A stretch of 64,000 nt of DNA from Ochrobactrum sp. CM-21-5. Its GTDB lineage: Bacteria; Pseudomonadota; Alphaproteobacteria; Rhizobiales; Rhizobiaceae. The translations under genes were made by a program, and so were the position numbers. This document shows, in pieces, positions 1 through 8,154 of the stretch (position 1 is the stretch's first letter; every line of letters starts with the position of its first letter). The notes below the pieces were generated by a model, which saw only the letters and a list, made by a program, of their open reading frames with translations, did no database searches and had not been told where the DNA came from. The stretch spans positions 1 to 64,000 of the forward strand of contig NZ_JACLZJ010000007.1 in assembly GCF_014253075.1 (NCBI RefSeq), given 5' to 3'.

Positions 1-90
1 TACAATCGAAACAGACCACACTCTTCACTGGGCAACATCACACCAATTGAATTCGCAATGAAAATGGCTATGGAAAAACTGGCCGCATAA
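1..90 (+). CDS. IS3-family transposase OrfB, C-terminal end (partial)
   Basis: The first base is in frame and the reading runs 29 codons to a TAA stop at 88-90. The visible residues include YNRNRPHSSLG followed by TPIEFA. This is the typical C-terminal signature of DDE integrase-core transposases of the IS3 family, which catalyse strand transfer of the element. The catalytic DDE residues lie upstream of the window, so activity cannot be judged. The element interrupts the DUF1236 gene just downstream. Confidence 0.8.
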   Translation, partial: YNRNRPHSSLGNITPIEFAMKMAMEKLAA

Positions 91-149
91 GGCCAGATTG
101 AAAACCCCAGACTCTCCTGAAAACTGGAGGGAAGATGGGTCTCAGGTCA
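1..149 (+). mobile_element. Right end of an IS3-family-like insertion sequence (partial)
   Basis: The first 90 bases encode the tail of an integrase-core transposase. About 60 bases of non-coding DNA follow, ending in ...CTCAGGTCA at 149. After that point the reading frame becomes DUF1236-like, which places the element boundary near 149. IS3-family elements usually end in CA, which fits. The left end lies outside the window, so the inverted repeats and target duplication cannot be checked. Confidence 0.7.
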
Positions 150-344
150 GGTGTCATAACCTATATTGAGAACAACCCAATCCCTCCCGTTGAAATGGAT
201 GAAGAGATAAATGAAGGAATGATTGTTCCGCAGAATGTTCCTCTGGGAATCATCCCGGATCAGCCGAGCTATTCTTACGTTTACGTTGACGAGCAGCCGG
301 TGTTGCTCGAAACGCAAACGCGTCGTGTAATCTGGATGGAGTAA
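135..344 (+). pseudogene. DUF1236 protein, 3' remnant cut by the insertion sequence
   Basis: This open frame of 69 codons is the C-terminal part of a DUF1236 protein. Those are small exported proteins of unknown role that are common in Rhizobiales. Recognisable pieces are the ITYIENNP start of the domain, then VPLGIIPD, then YVYVDEQPVL and the terminal TRRVIW. The first five codons come from the insertion sequence end. The signal peptide and N-terminus are missing. The element does supply GGAGGG and an ATG three bases later, so a short product is not excluded, though it would stay in the cytoplasm. I treat it as a broken gene. Confidence 0.65.
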
Positions 345-386
345 GTGGCCTGAAGTCGTCCACCCGATGAGGATTGAAGCAAAAGG

Positions 387-414
387 GAGCGCCCTAAGGG
401 GCGCTTTCCATTCG
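387..414 (+). terminator. Possible rho-independent terminator after the DUF1236 remnant
   Basis: A short GC-rich hairpin (GCGCCC, loop TAAG, GGGCGC) is followed by a weak TTTCC tail. It lies about 45 bases after the stop of the DUF1236 remnant, as expected for the original terminator. Confidence 0.5.
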
Positions 415-693
415 GTTGCTGTTCCTCCCTCATTTTCAGTCGTACCACGCTCCAAATCCTGAATGTCGCTTACCCTTGAGCCTTTCCTCAACTTCCTCGT
501 GAATTGCGATCCTGTCCGGTGCAGTTTGCGCGATAGTCGACGACAGCAGCCGCCAAGATGCCACTCAGGCATGCCTGTTGGCGTTAAACATCCAAGTGGC
601 AATCTAACTTAAGCGTCACGGTAAGAAGAACGGAACGAACCGGGGCCTCTCCCGTTAGAGATATGGACACTCAATGCAAAAAGGAGAGTAGTC
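415..693. other. Intergenic stretch with no recognisable gene
   Basis: No frame here resembles a known protein. The last part carries the ribosome binding site AAAGGAGAG (about 679-688) of the PRC-barrel gene. The promoter of that gene probably lies here too, but I see no clear -35/-10 pair. Confidence 0.5.
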
Positions 694-1278
694 ATGTTTA
701 GAACAACACTTCTGACGGCAGCGTGTGCACTGTTAATCGGTGGGCCAGCGCTCGCGCAGACCGCAACCCCGGACGCAACTTCCCCGACAACCGGAGCCCC
801 GGCACAAGAGGATCTGGCCGTTTCATCCAAGAATATGTTTGGCTCCCCACCGGCAACCGATGCCAATAAAGTAGGCTTTGTGGAGCCGAAAGAGGGACAA
901 CTTCTGATTTCGAGCTTCGTCGGACGAAGCGTTTACGAAAGTGACGCCAACGACGCAAAATCAGTTGGTAAACTGAACGATCTTATCGTTAGCCCGGAAG
1001 GTAAAGTCGAAGCCGCAGTCATCGGCGTCGGCGGTTTTCTTGGCGTCGGTGAAAAGGATGTTGCGGTGAGCCCAGATCTTCTTCAGCTCGCAACGCGCAG
1101 CGACGGCAAAACCTGGCTGGTTCTGAAAGCAACCAAAGATCAGCTGAACAGCGCTTCAGCTTTCGATAGATCGAAGTTCTTCGCTGAAGGCGTGGCCGAT
1201 CCCAATGCAGCCAGCGAAACCGAAGCTCCAGCAAGCGACGGCGAAACTGCGCCTGCGTCGCCCGCACCCGCTCAGTAA
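694..1278 (+). CDS. Exported PRC-barrel domain protein
   Basis: This 194-residue protein begins with a clear signal peptide (basic MFRT, a hydrophobic core, an ALA-Q cleavage site near residue 22). A low-complexity Thr/Pro/Ala stretch follows. A PRC-barrel domain spans roughly residues 70-150, with the typical pattern of GRSVYESD, then KLNDLIV, then VIGVGGFLGVGEKDVAV. The tail is rich in Ala, Pro and Glu. PRC-barrel proteins of this exported type are common in Rhizobiales and have no settled function. A strong AAAGGAGAG site lies seven bases upstream of the ATG. The gene stands alone between the IS-damaged locus and an MFS gene. Confidence 0.9.
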   Translation: MFRTTLLTAACALLIGGPALAQTATPDATSPTTGAPAQEDLAVSSKNMFGSPPATDANKVGFVEPKEGQLLISSFVGRSVYESDANDAKSVGKLNDLIVSPEGKVEAAVIGVGGFLGVGEKDVAVSPDLLQLATRSDGKTWLVLKATKDQLNSASAFDRSKFFAEGVADPNAASETEAPASDGETAPASPAPAQ

Positions 1279-1473
1279 GCAAGACGATTAGGGGTGTCAC
1301 CGAAATGAAGCCTATCATGCTCCATGACAGTGACGCTCCTACCGCTAAAGGAGAACGTCGATGATCACCGGACGATAAAGGAGAAAAGTTTTTCAAAACC
1401 CAAGGGAATGATTTTGCAGGCAAACGAGCTTTCGGATAAAACCATCCCGTTCGTATAAAGGAAAGGGTTGGTG

Positions 1474-2670
1474 ATGTCCGACGCCATGGCCGCACAGCGC
1501 AATATTGTTGTTCTGACAATCGCACAGGCGCTAGGCGCTTCCAGCCCGCCGATCGTGATTTCCCTTGGTGGTCTGGTAGGACAAAAACTATCCTCCGATC
1601 CGGCCTTTGTGACGCTCCCCGTAAGCCTGTTCAATCTCGGCCTTGCACTCGGCACGCTGCCCGCAGCCTTTTTCATGCGCCAGTTCGGACGGCGCAATGC
1701 GTATATGCTGGGTGCACTCATTGGTGCTTCAGCGGGTGTGATCGCCGCTGCAGGTATTTTCGCAGCATCCTTCCTCACCTTCTGTCTCGGAACACTGACT
1801 GCCGGATTCTACGCTTCCTATGTTCAAAGCTATCGCTTCGCCGCCACCGATGCGGCTACCGGCGATATGAAAGCTCGTGCCATCTCCTGGGTGATGGTCG
1901 GCGGGCTCATTGCAGCCATCGTCGGGCCGCAACTTGTTATCTGGACGCGCGACACCATTCCAGATGCCATGTTCGCAGGCAGCTTCCTCAGCCAGGCGGT
2001 ATTGGGCCTTCTCGCCCTGCCCGTTTTATTCATGTTACGTGCACCCAGAGTCAGGAACGAAGTCGGAACCGCAACTGATACGGGTCGTCCTCTTAGCGAA
2101 ATACTTCGGTCACCACGTTTCGCCCTTTCTGTGGCGGCTGGCGTTTGTTCTTATGCTCTGATGACTTTCGTGATGACGGCTGCGCCCATTGCCATGGTCG
2201 GTCATGGCCATTCCGTAGATCATGCCGCGCTTGGCATCCAATGGCATGTGCTGGCCATGTTTGCGCCTAGCTTCTTCACGGGCAAGCTGATTGCGCGTTT
2301 CGGCAAGGAAAAGATTACGGCCCTCGGACTGGTTCTGATCGCCTTTTCCGCCGCAGTGGCACTTGGCGGCTTCGGCGTTGGCCATTTCTGGGGATCGCTC
2401 ATCCTCCTCGGCATCGGTTGGAACTTCGGTTTCATCGGTGCGACCACCATGGTAACGGATTGTCACACGCCCGCAGAACGCGGTAAAGCGCAGGGCGCCA
2501 ATGACTTCATCATATTCGGCACCGTAGCCTGTGCTTCGTTTTTCTCAGGGTCACTGCTTCACGCATCCGGATGGGAAGCCATCAACTGGCTGGTATTCCC
2601 CACAGTTGCACTCGTTCTTGCACCGCTCATCCTTCGCCTGAAACCGGAGAGCGCTACGGCAAAAGCCTGA
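1474..2670 (+). CDS. MFS transporter
   Basis: This 398-residue polytopic membrane protein has about 12 hydrophobic segments in two halves. The loop after the second segment reads RQFGRRNAY, a variant of the conserved MFS loop motif. The second half has a matching RFGKEK loop. The ATG at 1474 is chosen because GGAAAGGG lies at 1461-1467; an in-frame TTG six bases earlier has no suitable site. The substrate cannot be read from the sequence. The gene is monocistronic, and decayed genes lie downstream, so its original partners may be lost. Confidence 0.88.
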   Translation: MSDAMAAQRNIVVLTIAQALGASSPPIVISLGGLVGQKLSSDPAFVTLPVSLFNLGLALGTLPAAFFMRQFGRRNAYMLGALIGASAGVIAAAGIFAASFLTFCLGTLTAGFYASYVQSYRFAATDAATGDMKARAISWVMVGGLIAAIVGPQLVIWTRDTIPDAMFAGSFLSQAVLGLLALPVLFMLRAPRVRNEVGTATDTGRPLSEILRSPRFALSVAAGVCSYALMTFVMTAAPIAMVGHGHSVDHAALGIQWHVLAMFAPSFFTGKLIARFGKEKITALGLVLIAFSAAVALGGFGVGHFWGSLILLGIGWNFGFIGATTMVTDCHTPAERGKAQGANDFIIFGTVACASFFSGSLLHASGWEAINWLVFPTVALVLAPLILRLKPESATAKA

Positions 2671-2801
2671 TCTGCTTTGTCTGCCACCATTGCTGCGATC
2701 TGTAACAACGTTTCTGTCAAAGCAGCGAAAGCTTGCTCCGTGTATCCAGACCTGACACCGGGCATCACAGCTCGTACCAAATTTTTCGTCGAAATATCCA
2801 T

Positions 2802-2950
2802 TCAAACCGAACGAGTAAACTCCGGCAGGATGGTGAAGAGATCGCCGACGAGGCCGTAATCGGCGGCGCATTGTCCGCATAGATGGGACGCTTGAACATG
2901 TCGGGCGCAACCACTTCCATGATTTCCGAAAGCTGCATCGCGTCAAGCTT
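2802..2950 (-). pseudogene. Electron transfer flavoprotein alpha subunit (etfA), collapsed remnant
   Basis: Read on the minus strand, this stretch encodes SEIMEVVAPDMFKRPIYA, like the N-terminal half of EtfA (EVVAPDTFKRPIYAGNA). After a frame change near 2870 it encodes ADYGLVGDLFTILPE followed by a stop. That matches the extreme C-terminus of EtfA. Some 200 residues between these points are missing, including most of the FAD-binding domain. The gene is therefore an internal deletion relic with a frameshift and cannot be functional. Confidence 0.65.
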
Positions 2951-3175
2951 GCTTTTACCACAGATTCCGGGACTACAGCAGGGGCTGCCTCTCTTCTCGC
3001 CCTGGGTGAGACGTTTACTGCCAAACAAGTGCTGGAAGCGGGTTTGCTCTGGAAAATCGTGAACGCTGACGAAGTAGAAAAAGAAGAAATCGAGTTTAAT
3101 GAACAACTGCTGTCTAATGAAGCACGGGCTGCATTTACGCCTTCCGCGAAACAACGGATTCGAAAAGCGGATTAG
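2951..3175 (+). pseudogene. Enoyl-CoA hydratase/isomerase (crotonase) remnant
   Basis: One plus-strand frame without a start codon reads TDSGTTAG, then LLALGETFTAKQVLEAGLLW, then KIVNADEVEKEE, and ends at a TAG near 3175. This resembles the second half of PaaG-like crotonases (PDSGGTW, then G..LSAEQA..WGLIWKVVDD). The N-terminal half and the oxyanion-hole region are absent. It abuts the etfA relic, so two fatty-acid or phenylacetate-type oxidation genes may have decayed here together. Confidence 0.5.
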
Positions 3176-3310
3176 TCCCAGTTTCATATGGTCGTCGCAT
3201 TTATCGTGTCGAGACCGGCAATCCGGAAATATTCGAAATATAAAAAAGCGCTCGACAGCATTGCACAATATGCAGAACCAAATTCTGGCGACTTTTTCCA
3301 TGGCGCACGA
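3176..3310. other. Non-coding stretch between decayed genes
   Basis: No frame resembles a known protein. It lies where the missing effector domain of the truncated GntR gene should be, so it probably marks a recombination or deletion scar. Confidence 0.4.
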
Positions 3311-3601
3311 TCAACCCAAACCGCACGACGCTGCAGTCACGTAAGTTCCCGATCCGTGTCGTCGGATGATCACCCCGGCAAAGACAAGCATTCCGATTGC
3401 CTCACGCAAAGTACCGCGACTGACCTCGAATATCTTGCAGAGCTGATCCTCATTGGGAAGACGCTCTCCGGGCGACCAGTGCCCGCAGAGCACCCCAATA
3501 CGAATCTTTTCGGCAACCTGAACAGCCAGCGGCTGCTGGTCAATGGGACAAAGCCAAGGCGAAACATCCTCATTCAAGATCGCCATCCCGACCGTTTTCA
3601 T
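3311..3601 (-). pseudogene. GntR-family regulator reduced to its DNA-binding domain
   Basis: The 96 codons give a complete winged-helix GntR domain (about residues 18-90: QVAEKIRIGVL, then GERLPNEDQLC, then VSRGTLREAI, then RRHGSGTYV). They stop right after it with AASCGLG. The family normally adds 130-150 residues of ligand-binding domain. The ATG overlaps the stop of the upstream transporter gene as ATGA (3598-3601), so the two were translationally coupled. The product could still bind DNA but could not sense a ligand. The DNA where the effector domain should be looks scrambled, so I call it truncated. Confidence 0.65.
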
Positions 3602-4584
3602 TGCGATCTTGCCTGTGCAGGCTGCTCGAAGACATTGCAATTAGCATATTTGCGGGCAAGTACCGCCCCGATTAGTATCTGAATCTGATTGTAAAGCATG
3701 ATCGGCAGCACGATCATTCCAAAGCCCGGACTACCGGCGAACAGGACTTGGGCTAGCGGCAGGCCCGATGCTAGACTCTTTTTTGAACCACAGAAAACCG
3801 CAGCGATCTCATCGCCCCGGCTGAAGCCAAGACGCCGGGAAAAAATGATCGTAAAAGCGAACACTATCAGCAACAGGACTGTACACAGGACCACGGCAAG
3901 CGCCAGCGAACTTGCAGGCATGACTCTCCACAGGCCAGCCGTCACCGATTGCGAAAACGCACCGTAGATAATGACCACGATAACAGACTGATCATATTTT
4001 TCGAGCCAATCTTTACGCTCGGCGATAAACCTACCCACCAGAGGGTGTATTGCCTGACCCAGGCCGAACGGAACAAGTAATTGAAGCACGACATCCTTGA
4101 TAGTATGTGCCAGATCGGCGGTTCCCACGGCGGAGGACTTAAGAAAAAACGTCATCAGTAGTGGCGTCAGCAGCAATCCGAAAACGTTGGAGCCTGCAGA
4201 ATTACACACGGCAGCAGGAACATTCCCCTTGGCGATAGCCGTATAGGCGATGGAAGATGACACAGCCGAAGGCAACACCGCCAGATAGAGGAAGCCCAGC
4301 CGAAGGTCTTCAGGCACAAGATTCGCCGGAAGAAAAGTGATCGGCTGCACCGCAATAGGAAAAACCAGAAATGTCGTCCCGAATATAAACAGGTGCAACT
4401 GCCATTGCTTCAGCCCCGACAGCACTGCCTGACGCGACAGCGCCGCACCATGCGCAAAGAACAGAAATGAAACGCCGATCAGGCCCAGCCCATCCACGAT
4501 TTCAGCCACGTGGCCGGTTGCGGGCAAAAATGTTGCGATAATAACTGCCGCGATCATTAAAAGAAGGAAAGGATCCAGTTTCAT
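3598..4584 (-). CDS. Bile acid:sodium symporter family protein (YfeH/SBF-like)
   Basis: This 328-residue membrane protein has about ten hydrophobic segments. The pattern is FLFFAHGAALSR near residue 45, LPSAVSSSIAYT near 115, and FCGSKKSLASGLPLA near 275. These match the SBF-like (YfeH) branch of the BASS superfamily, whose members carry organic anions with sodium. I chose the ATG at 4584, which begins MKLDPF; an upstream extension would add an arginine-rich segment. It overlaps the truncated GntR gene by four bases and is divergent from a second GntR gene 94 bp away, the likely regulator. Confidence 0.88.
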   Translation of the reverse strand: MKLDPFLLLMIAAVIIATFLPATGHVAEIVDGLGLIGVSFLFFAHGAALSRQAVLSGLKQWQLHLFIFGTTFLVFPIAVQPITFLPANLVPEDLRLGFLYLAVLPSAVSSSIAYTAIAKGNVPAAVCNSAGSNVFGLLLTPLLMTFFLKSSAVGTADLAHTIKDVVLQLLVPFGLGQAIHPLVGRFIAERKDWLEKYDQSVIVVIIYGAFSQSVTAGLWRVMPASSLALAVVLCTVLLLIVFAFTIIFSRRLGFSRGDEIAAVFCGSKKSLASGLPLAQVLFAGSPGFGMIVLPIMLYNQIQILIGAVLARKYANCNVFEQPAQARSQ

Positions 4585-4643
4585 AGGTGTTCTTCGTCTC
4601 GACGTTGGTTGCACTGCGATTGTCAACCACATACAAAGCCATT

Positions 4644-4675
4644 AATTGGTCTGGAAATTGGTATGCTTGGCAATT
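4644..4675. promoter_or_regulatory. Candidate GntR operator between divergent genes
   Basis: The direct repeat AATTGGT occurs at 4644 and 4656. The second copy pairs as AATTG with CAATT at 4671-4675. The elements sit immediately upstream of the gntR start at 4679 and in front of the divergent symporter, a typical place for FadR-type GntR autoregulation. The assignment is from position and symmetry only. Confidence 0.35.
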
Positions 4676-4678
4676 ATC

Positions 4679-5344
4679 ATGAAATTGGAAGAAGCCACCG
4701 CGCGCCTGCTTGAGTATCTGGAAAACGAGCAGCCTAAACAACAGGACCGACTCAAGCCGGAACGCGAGCTAGCCGTTATTGTCGGGTGCAGCCGCGAAAC
4801 ATTGCGACGCGCGCTTGATGTGCTCGAACGCGGCGGAAGAATCTGGCGACATCACGGTAAGGGCACTTTTTACGGGCATCCGGGGGCGGAAGAACCCAGA
4901 TCAATGGACCGCATCATTGAGGCGGCGTCTCCCGAAGAACTACTAAAAGCTCGTCTGGTTCTGGAACCTGCGCTAGCCGCGCAGGCCGCACTCGCCGCGA
5001 CATCCAATGATATTGAACGGTTGACGAAACTTGCCGCCGCAACCACTGCCGCGACCGATTGGCAGCAATATGAAAAGGCCGACCGCGAGTTTCATATCGC
5101 CATTGCCCGGGCAACGCACAATTCCCTTCTGATCGGGCTTTTCCTCACGCTTTCAGCAGTTCGCGGCCGAGCACGCTGGCAAAGACAACACGTCGACGTT
5201 TTCCGGAATGGCCACAAAACCGGCTATGCGGCGAGGCAAGGAAAAATGCACAGCGATATAGTTGCCAATATTGCCCGACAAGACGGGGAATCCGCGCGTT
5301 TGGCAATGAAACAACACCTCAAATCGATCTATGATTTGCTGTGA
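4679..5344 (+). CDS. GntR-family (FadR subfamily) transcriptional regulator
   Basis: The 221-residue protein has an N-terminal winged helix (about residues 1-70: RLKPERELAVIVGCSRETL, then HHGKGTFYG). A C-terminal all-helical FCD ligand-binding domain follows (about 80-220: ARLVLEPALAAQAA, DREFHIAIARATHN, then the MHSDIV histidine). FCD proteins usually bind small carboxylates, with a metal held by Asp and His residues, which are present. The ATG at 4679 is preferred because it gives a normal N-terminus. The divergent BASS-type carrier and the downstream sodium symporter are both plausible targets. Confidence 0.9.
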   Translation: MKLEEATARLLEYLENEQPKQQDRLKPERELAVIVGCSRETLRRALDVLERGGRIWRHHGKGTFYGHPGAEEPRSMDRIIEAASPEELLKARLVLEPALAAQAALAATSNDIERLTKLAAATTAATDWQQYEKADREFHIAIARATHNSLLIGLFLTLSAVRGRARWQRQHVDVFRNGHKTGYAARQGKMHSDIVANIARQDGESARLAMKQHLKSIYDLL

Positions 5345-5830
5345 ACATACCGGACATCGACGGCATCACCGAGATTACGCGCTAATCATCGCCCACGAAC
5401 CATCAAGTTTTTCAAATCCGACCTAGATAAGCAACTCCCCCCACAATTGAAATATATAATATTCTCAGAAAAGAAAAAGTGCGGCCATATATTTCAATTA
5501 AGGATTCTATATCTACAATAATTCGTCATTAATATACATAAGTTGCCACAATAACCTTAAAACAAACCAATCGATCACACTCACCGATTCACCAAAACGA
5601 CATTCACATTTATTTGTCGTTTTCAAGGGTGGACTTCGATGTAAGAAATATATATTAAAGATAAAAATCAATCCAGCGGACGTCCTCAAGTCTGCTTATA
5701 GGCCTATTACAAACGGCCTGCGATATTCGGCAAATCAGCCATCCTTGAAACAGCGCGTCTGAACGACGGCTGCTTTGCATTGCGCGTATTCTGGCGAATA
5801 TTATCAATAACAAGAACGAAAACAGGTGAA
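5345..5830. other. Long AT-rich intergenic region before the sodium symporter
   Basis: About 490 bp without a convincing gene. It is clearly more AT-rich than the surrounding DNA. It contains the inverted repeat listed separately and presumably the promoter and control sites of the symporter gene. AACAGGTG upstream of the ATG at 5831 is the likely ribosome binding site. Confidence 0.5.
5445..5499. repeat. 13-bp perfect inverted repeat in AT-rich region
   Basis: AATTGAAATATAT at 5445-5457 is repeated inverted as ATATATTTCAATT at 5487-5499, with 29 bases between. The arms are too AT-rich and the loop too long for a standard terminator. Paired binding sites for a regulator are more likely. It lies about 330 bp before the symporter start. 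Confidence 0.6.
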
Positions 5831-7477
5831 ATGGAAATTCAACAGTTAGGAACTCCACTTACATTATTACTTCTTTTGGTTTTTTTTGGCGGAACATTTC
5901 TCATATCCCTCTCGATTAGCAAGAAGGAAGAGAACGCCGACAGTTACATGACAGCAGGTAACAATGTCGGATTCGGTATTTCCGCTGCGTCGATGACCGC
6001 AACCTGGATCTGGGCATCGTCCCTCTATGCATCGGCGTCTTCAGGTTACACATACGGCGTATCAGGACCTATCCACTACGGCCTGTGGGGCGCCTTGATG
6101 ATACTTTTCATCTACCCATTTGGAAAACGGATCCGTTTTCTGGCGCCCAAAGCGCACACGCTCGCTGAAATTCTTCACGCACGACACGGACAGTCAAGCC
6201 AGATGATATTGGCTGGCTCGAACATTCTGGGCAGCCTCTTGAGCCTGACCTCGAACTTTATTGCTGGTGGTGCGCTCATATCGATGCTCTCGCCCATCAG
6301 CTTCAGCGCAGGCATCCTGATTATCGGGAGCGGTGTGCTTTTATACACGCTCTGGTCCGGCTTCCGGGCATCGGTGCTCACCGACTTCATTCAGGTCTGC
6401 GCCATGCTGGGCGCGGTAATCATTATCGTACCTGCTGTTTTCTTCGCTGCAGGCGGCATGGACATCTTCGTGACCGGGGCCAAGAATCTGACCGTCGAAC
6501 AGCGTTCTTTCTTTTCCTCTGACGCATTCTTAAATCAGGGTGCACCTTACATCGCCGCGGTTCTTGCCTATGCAATTGGTAACCAGACGATCGCGCAAAG
6601 GCTGTTCGCCGTGCGTGAAGATATGATCAAGCGCACCTTCATCACGGCAACGGTCGGCTATGGCGCAACTGTCATCGGAGTCGGTATACTGGGTGTGATT
6701 GCCCTTTATCTCGGCGTACAGCCTGATGGCGGCGACGTTAACAACCTTATCCCGCAACTCGCATCGACTTATCTCGGAAAGGGGCTGCTCTGCATCTTCT
6801 TTATCATGGTGATCGGCTCGCTGGCCTCGACAGCCGACTCGGATCTGGCCGCACTTTCTTCCATCGTGATGACCGATCTTTACGGCAGAAGCGTCTCCAA
6901 AACGTCGAAGGCCAACCTTCGTCTAATGCTGTTTATCGGGCGGATCACAATGGTTGCGGCAACGGCTTTGGCCCTTTTCTTTGCCAGCAATCAATTTAAC
7001 ATTCTGGACCTTCTGGTCCTGGTCGGTGCAATCTGGGGCGCGCTGGTGTTCCCCGTCATTGCCAGTTTCTATTGGGATCGAGTGACGAACAGGGCATTTA
7101 CCACCGCCGTCATCGTTGCGCTGCTGGTCTTTTTCCCGGTCCGCTTTGGTTACATTCCCCTCGTCGGAACCACGGCCATTATCGCCGACATACTGGCAAC
7201 CTTTGGCGTTGGCGTCGTCGCCGGCCTGATGGCTTTCGGATTCTTCGGGATCAGAGTGGCTTTGGTCGTCGGCGCCATCGCATCGTTAGTCGTGGCACCT
7301 TTCGCCATTGGTTCGATCAGCCAGTACATCGTTCTTACAGCTTCGCTGCTGGCTTATGCCGTCAGTACCCTGCTCTGTGTCGGTATTTCATGGGGCAACA
7401 AATCCCGTTTCGATTTCGCAACCATTGCGATGAAAACGGGGCAGTTCGACAACTGCGCAGATACAAATAAAATATAA
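5831..7477 (+). CDS. Sodium:solute symporter (SSS family, urea/acetate-like branch)
   Basis: This 548-residue protein has about 13 transmembrane segments. SSS hallmarks include SYMTAGNNVGFGISAASMTATWIWASSLY (residues about 38-66, split here across two conserved blocks), GLWGALMILFIYPF, and STADSDLAALSSI near residue 335, the sodium-site helix. The family couples sodium entry to uptake of urea, carboxylates or similar small solutes; this branch resembles DUR3-type carriers. The ATG at 5831 gives a periplasmic N-terminus as usual for the family. A 43-codon gene starts 11 bases after its stop, forming a two-gene unit that ends in a strong terminator. Confidence 0.9.
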   Translation: MEIQQLGTPLTLLLLLVFFGGTFLISLSISKKEENADSYMTAGNNVGFGISAASMTATWIWASSLYASASSGYTYGVSGPIHYGLWGALMILFIYPFGKRIRFLAPKAHTLAEILHARHGQSSQMILAGSNILGSLLSLTSNFIAGGALISMLSPISFSAGILIIGSGVLLYTLWSGFRASVLTDFIQVCAMLGAVIIIVPAVFFAAGGMDIFVTGAKNLTVEQRSFFSSDAFLNQGAPYIAAVLAYAIGNQTIAQRLFAVREDMIKRTFITATVGYGATVIGVGILGVIALYLGVQPDGGDVNNLIPQLASTYLGKGLLCIFFIMVIGSLASTADSDLAALSSIVMTDLYGRSVSKTSKANLRLMLFIGRITMVAATALALFFASNQFNILDLLVLVGAIWGALVFPVIASFYWDRVTNRAFTTAVIVALLVFFPVRFGYIPLVGTTAIIADILATFGVGVVAGLMAFGFFGIRVALVVGAIASLVVAPFAIGSISQYIVLTASLLAYAVSTLLCVGISWGNKSRFDFATIAMKTGQFDNCADTNKI

Positions 7478-7488
7478 GGAGTATTAGA

Positions 7489-7620
7489 ATGTCACCTGAA
7501 TTAATGACAGCTTATGTATTGATCTGGCCTGCAATCGTTGCATGCGTTCTGTTCTATCTTCTTAAGGCGTTCTTCTCCGAATGGATTGAAGCAAAACGTG
7601 CGAACAAACCTTTGATCTAA
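7489..7620 (+). CDS. Small single-span membrane protein, putative symporter small subunit
   Basis: The 43-residue product starts at an ATG with AAGGAG seven bases upstream. It has one hydrophobic helix (about residues 8-28: AYVLIWPAIVACVLFYLL). An amphipathic basic tail follows, ending EWIEAKRANKPLI. Small proteins with this layout are found directly after SSS symporter genes in proteobacteria and are annotated as transporter small subunits. It lies 11 bases after the symporter stop and just before the shared terminator, so the two are almost certainly co-expressed. No enzymatic motif is present. Confidence 0.8.
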   Translation: MSPELMTAYVLIWPAIVACVLFYLLKAFFSEWIEAKRANKPLI

Positions 7621-7628
7621 ATACAAGA

Positions 7629-7656
7629 AAAGGCGACCTATTGGTCGCCTTTTTCA
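7629..7656 (+). terminator. Strong rho-independent terminator
   Basis: AAAGGCGACC and GGTCGCCTTT form a 10-bp stem with a four-base TATT loop and a T-run. It closes the symporter operon. Because the A-run mirrors the T-run, it can also serve the convergent merR gene that ends at 7664. Confidence 0.93.
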
Positions 7657-7663
7657 GCCAACA

Positions 7664-8104
7664 TTAAGCCAGCCGGGATAGAATGGTGCGCAGTTCAGCT
7701 ACCGACTGATCCAGTTCGAGCTGCTTGCGTTCCAGTTCGTCAAGCTTTTCAGTAAATTTCTCACACATCACACGCAGCCGATCGGTGTCACCAGCGCCGT
7801 TTTCCCATAAATCAATCAGCTGGGCTATTTCGTTCAGTGTGAAACCAATGCGGCGCCCAAACAGAATAAGCCGGAGGCGCGAGTGATCATTGCTATCATA
7901 AAGACGCGTCACGCCCGCCCTGCGCGGGTGGAGTAGCCCTTTATCCTCGTAAAAGCGCAAGGCACGTAGCGAAAGGCCAAACTCCCGCGCGAGTTCTCCA
8001 ATCCGGAACAACGACGTACGCAGTTGCTGATCCGGTCTCGCCCTTGCGTTATTTCCAGTCAGTAAATCTGATATTCTTGTGAGCTCACCGGCCTCGTTGC
8101 GCAT
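7664..8104 (-). CDS. MerR-family transcriptional regulator
   Basis: The core is a MerR winged helix (FRIGELAREFGLSLRALRFYEDKGLLHPRR in two adjoining blocks, about residues 32-62). A dimerisation helix follows (ERKQLELDQSVAELRTIL) to the C-terminus. There is no C-terminal metal or drug-binding extension and no obvious cysteine ligands, so the signal is unknown. With the ATG at 8104 the product has 146 residues and a 30-residue tail before the DNA-binding domain. A longer frame to 8212 would translate an 11-C tract; I consider it less likely. Confidence 0.85.
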   Translation of the reverse strand: MRNEAGELTRISDLLTGNNARARPDQQLRTSLFRIGELAREFGLSLRALRFYEDKGLLHPRRAGVTRLYDSNDHSRLRLILFGRRIGFTLNEIAQLIDLWENGAGDTDRLRVMCEKFTEKLDELERKQLELDQSVAELRTILSRLA

Positions 8105-8154
8105 ATTCCATCCCGTTTCCGCCCCCAGCAATGCCCGCAAGCCGCACCGTAACG

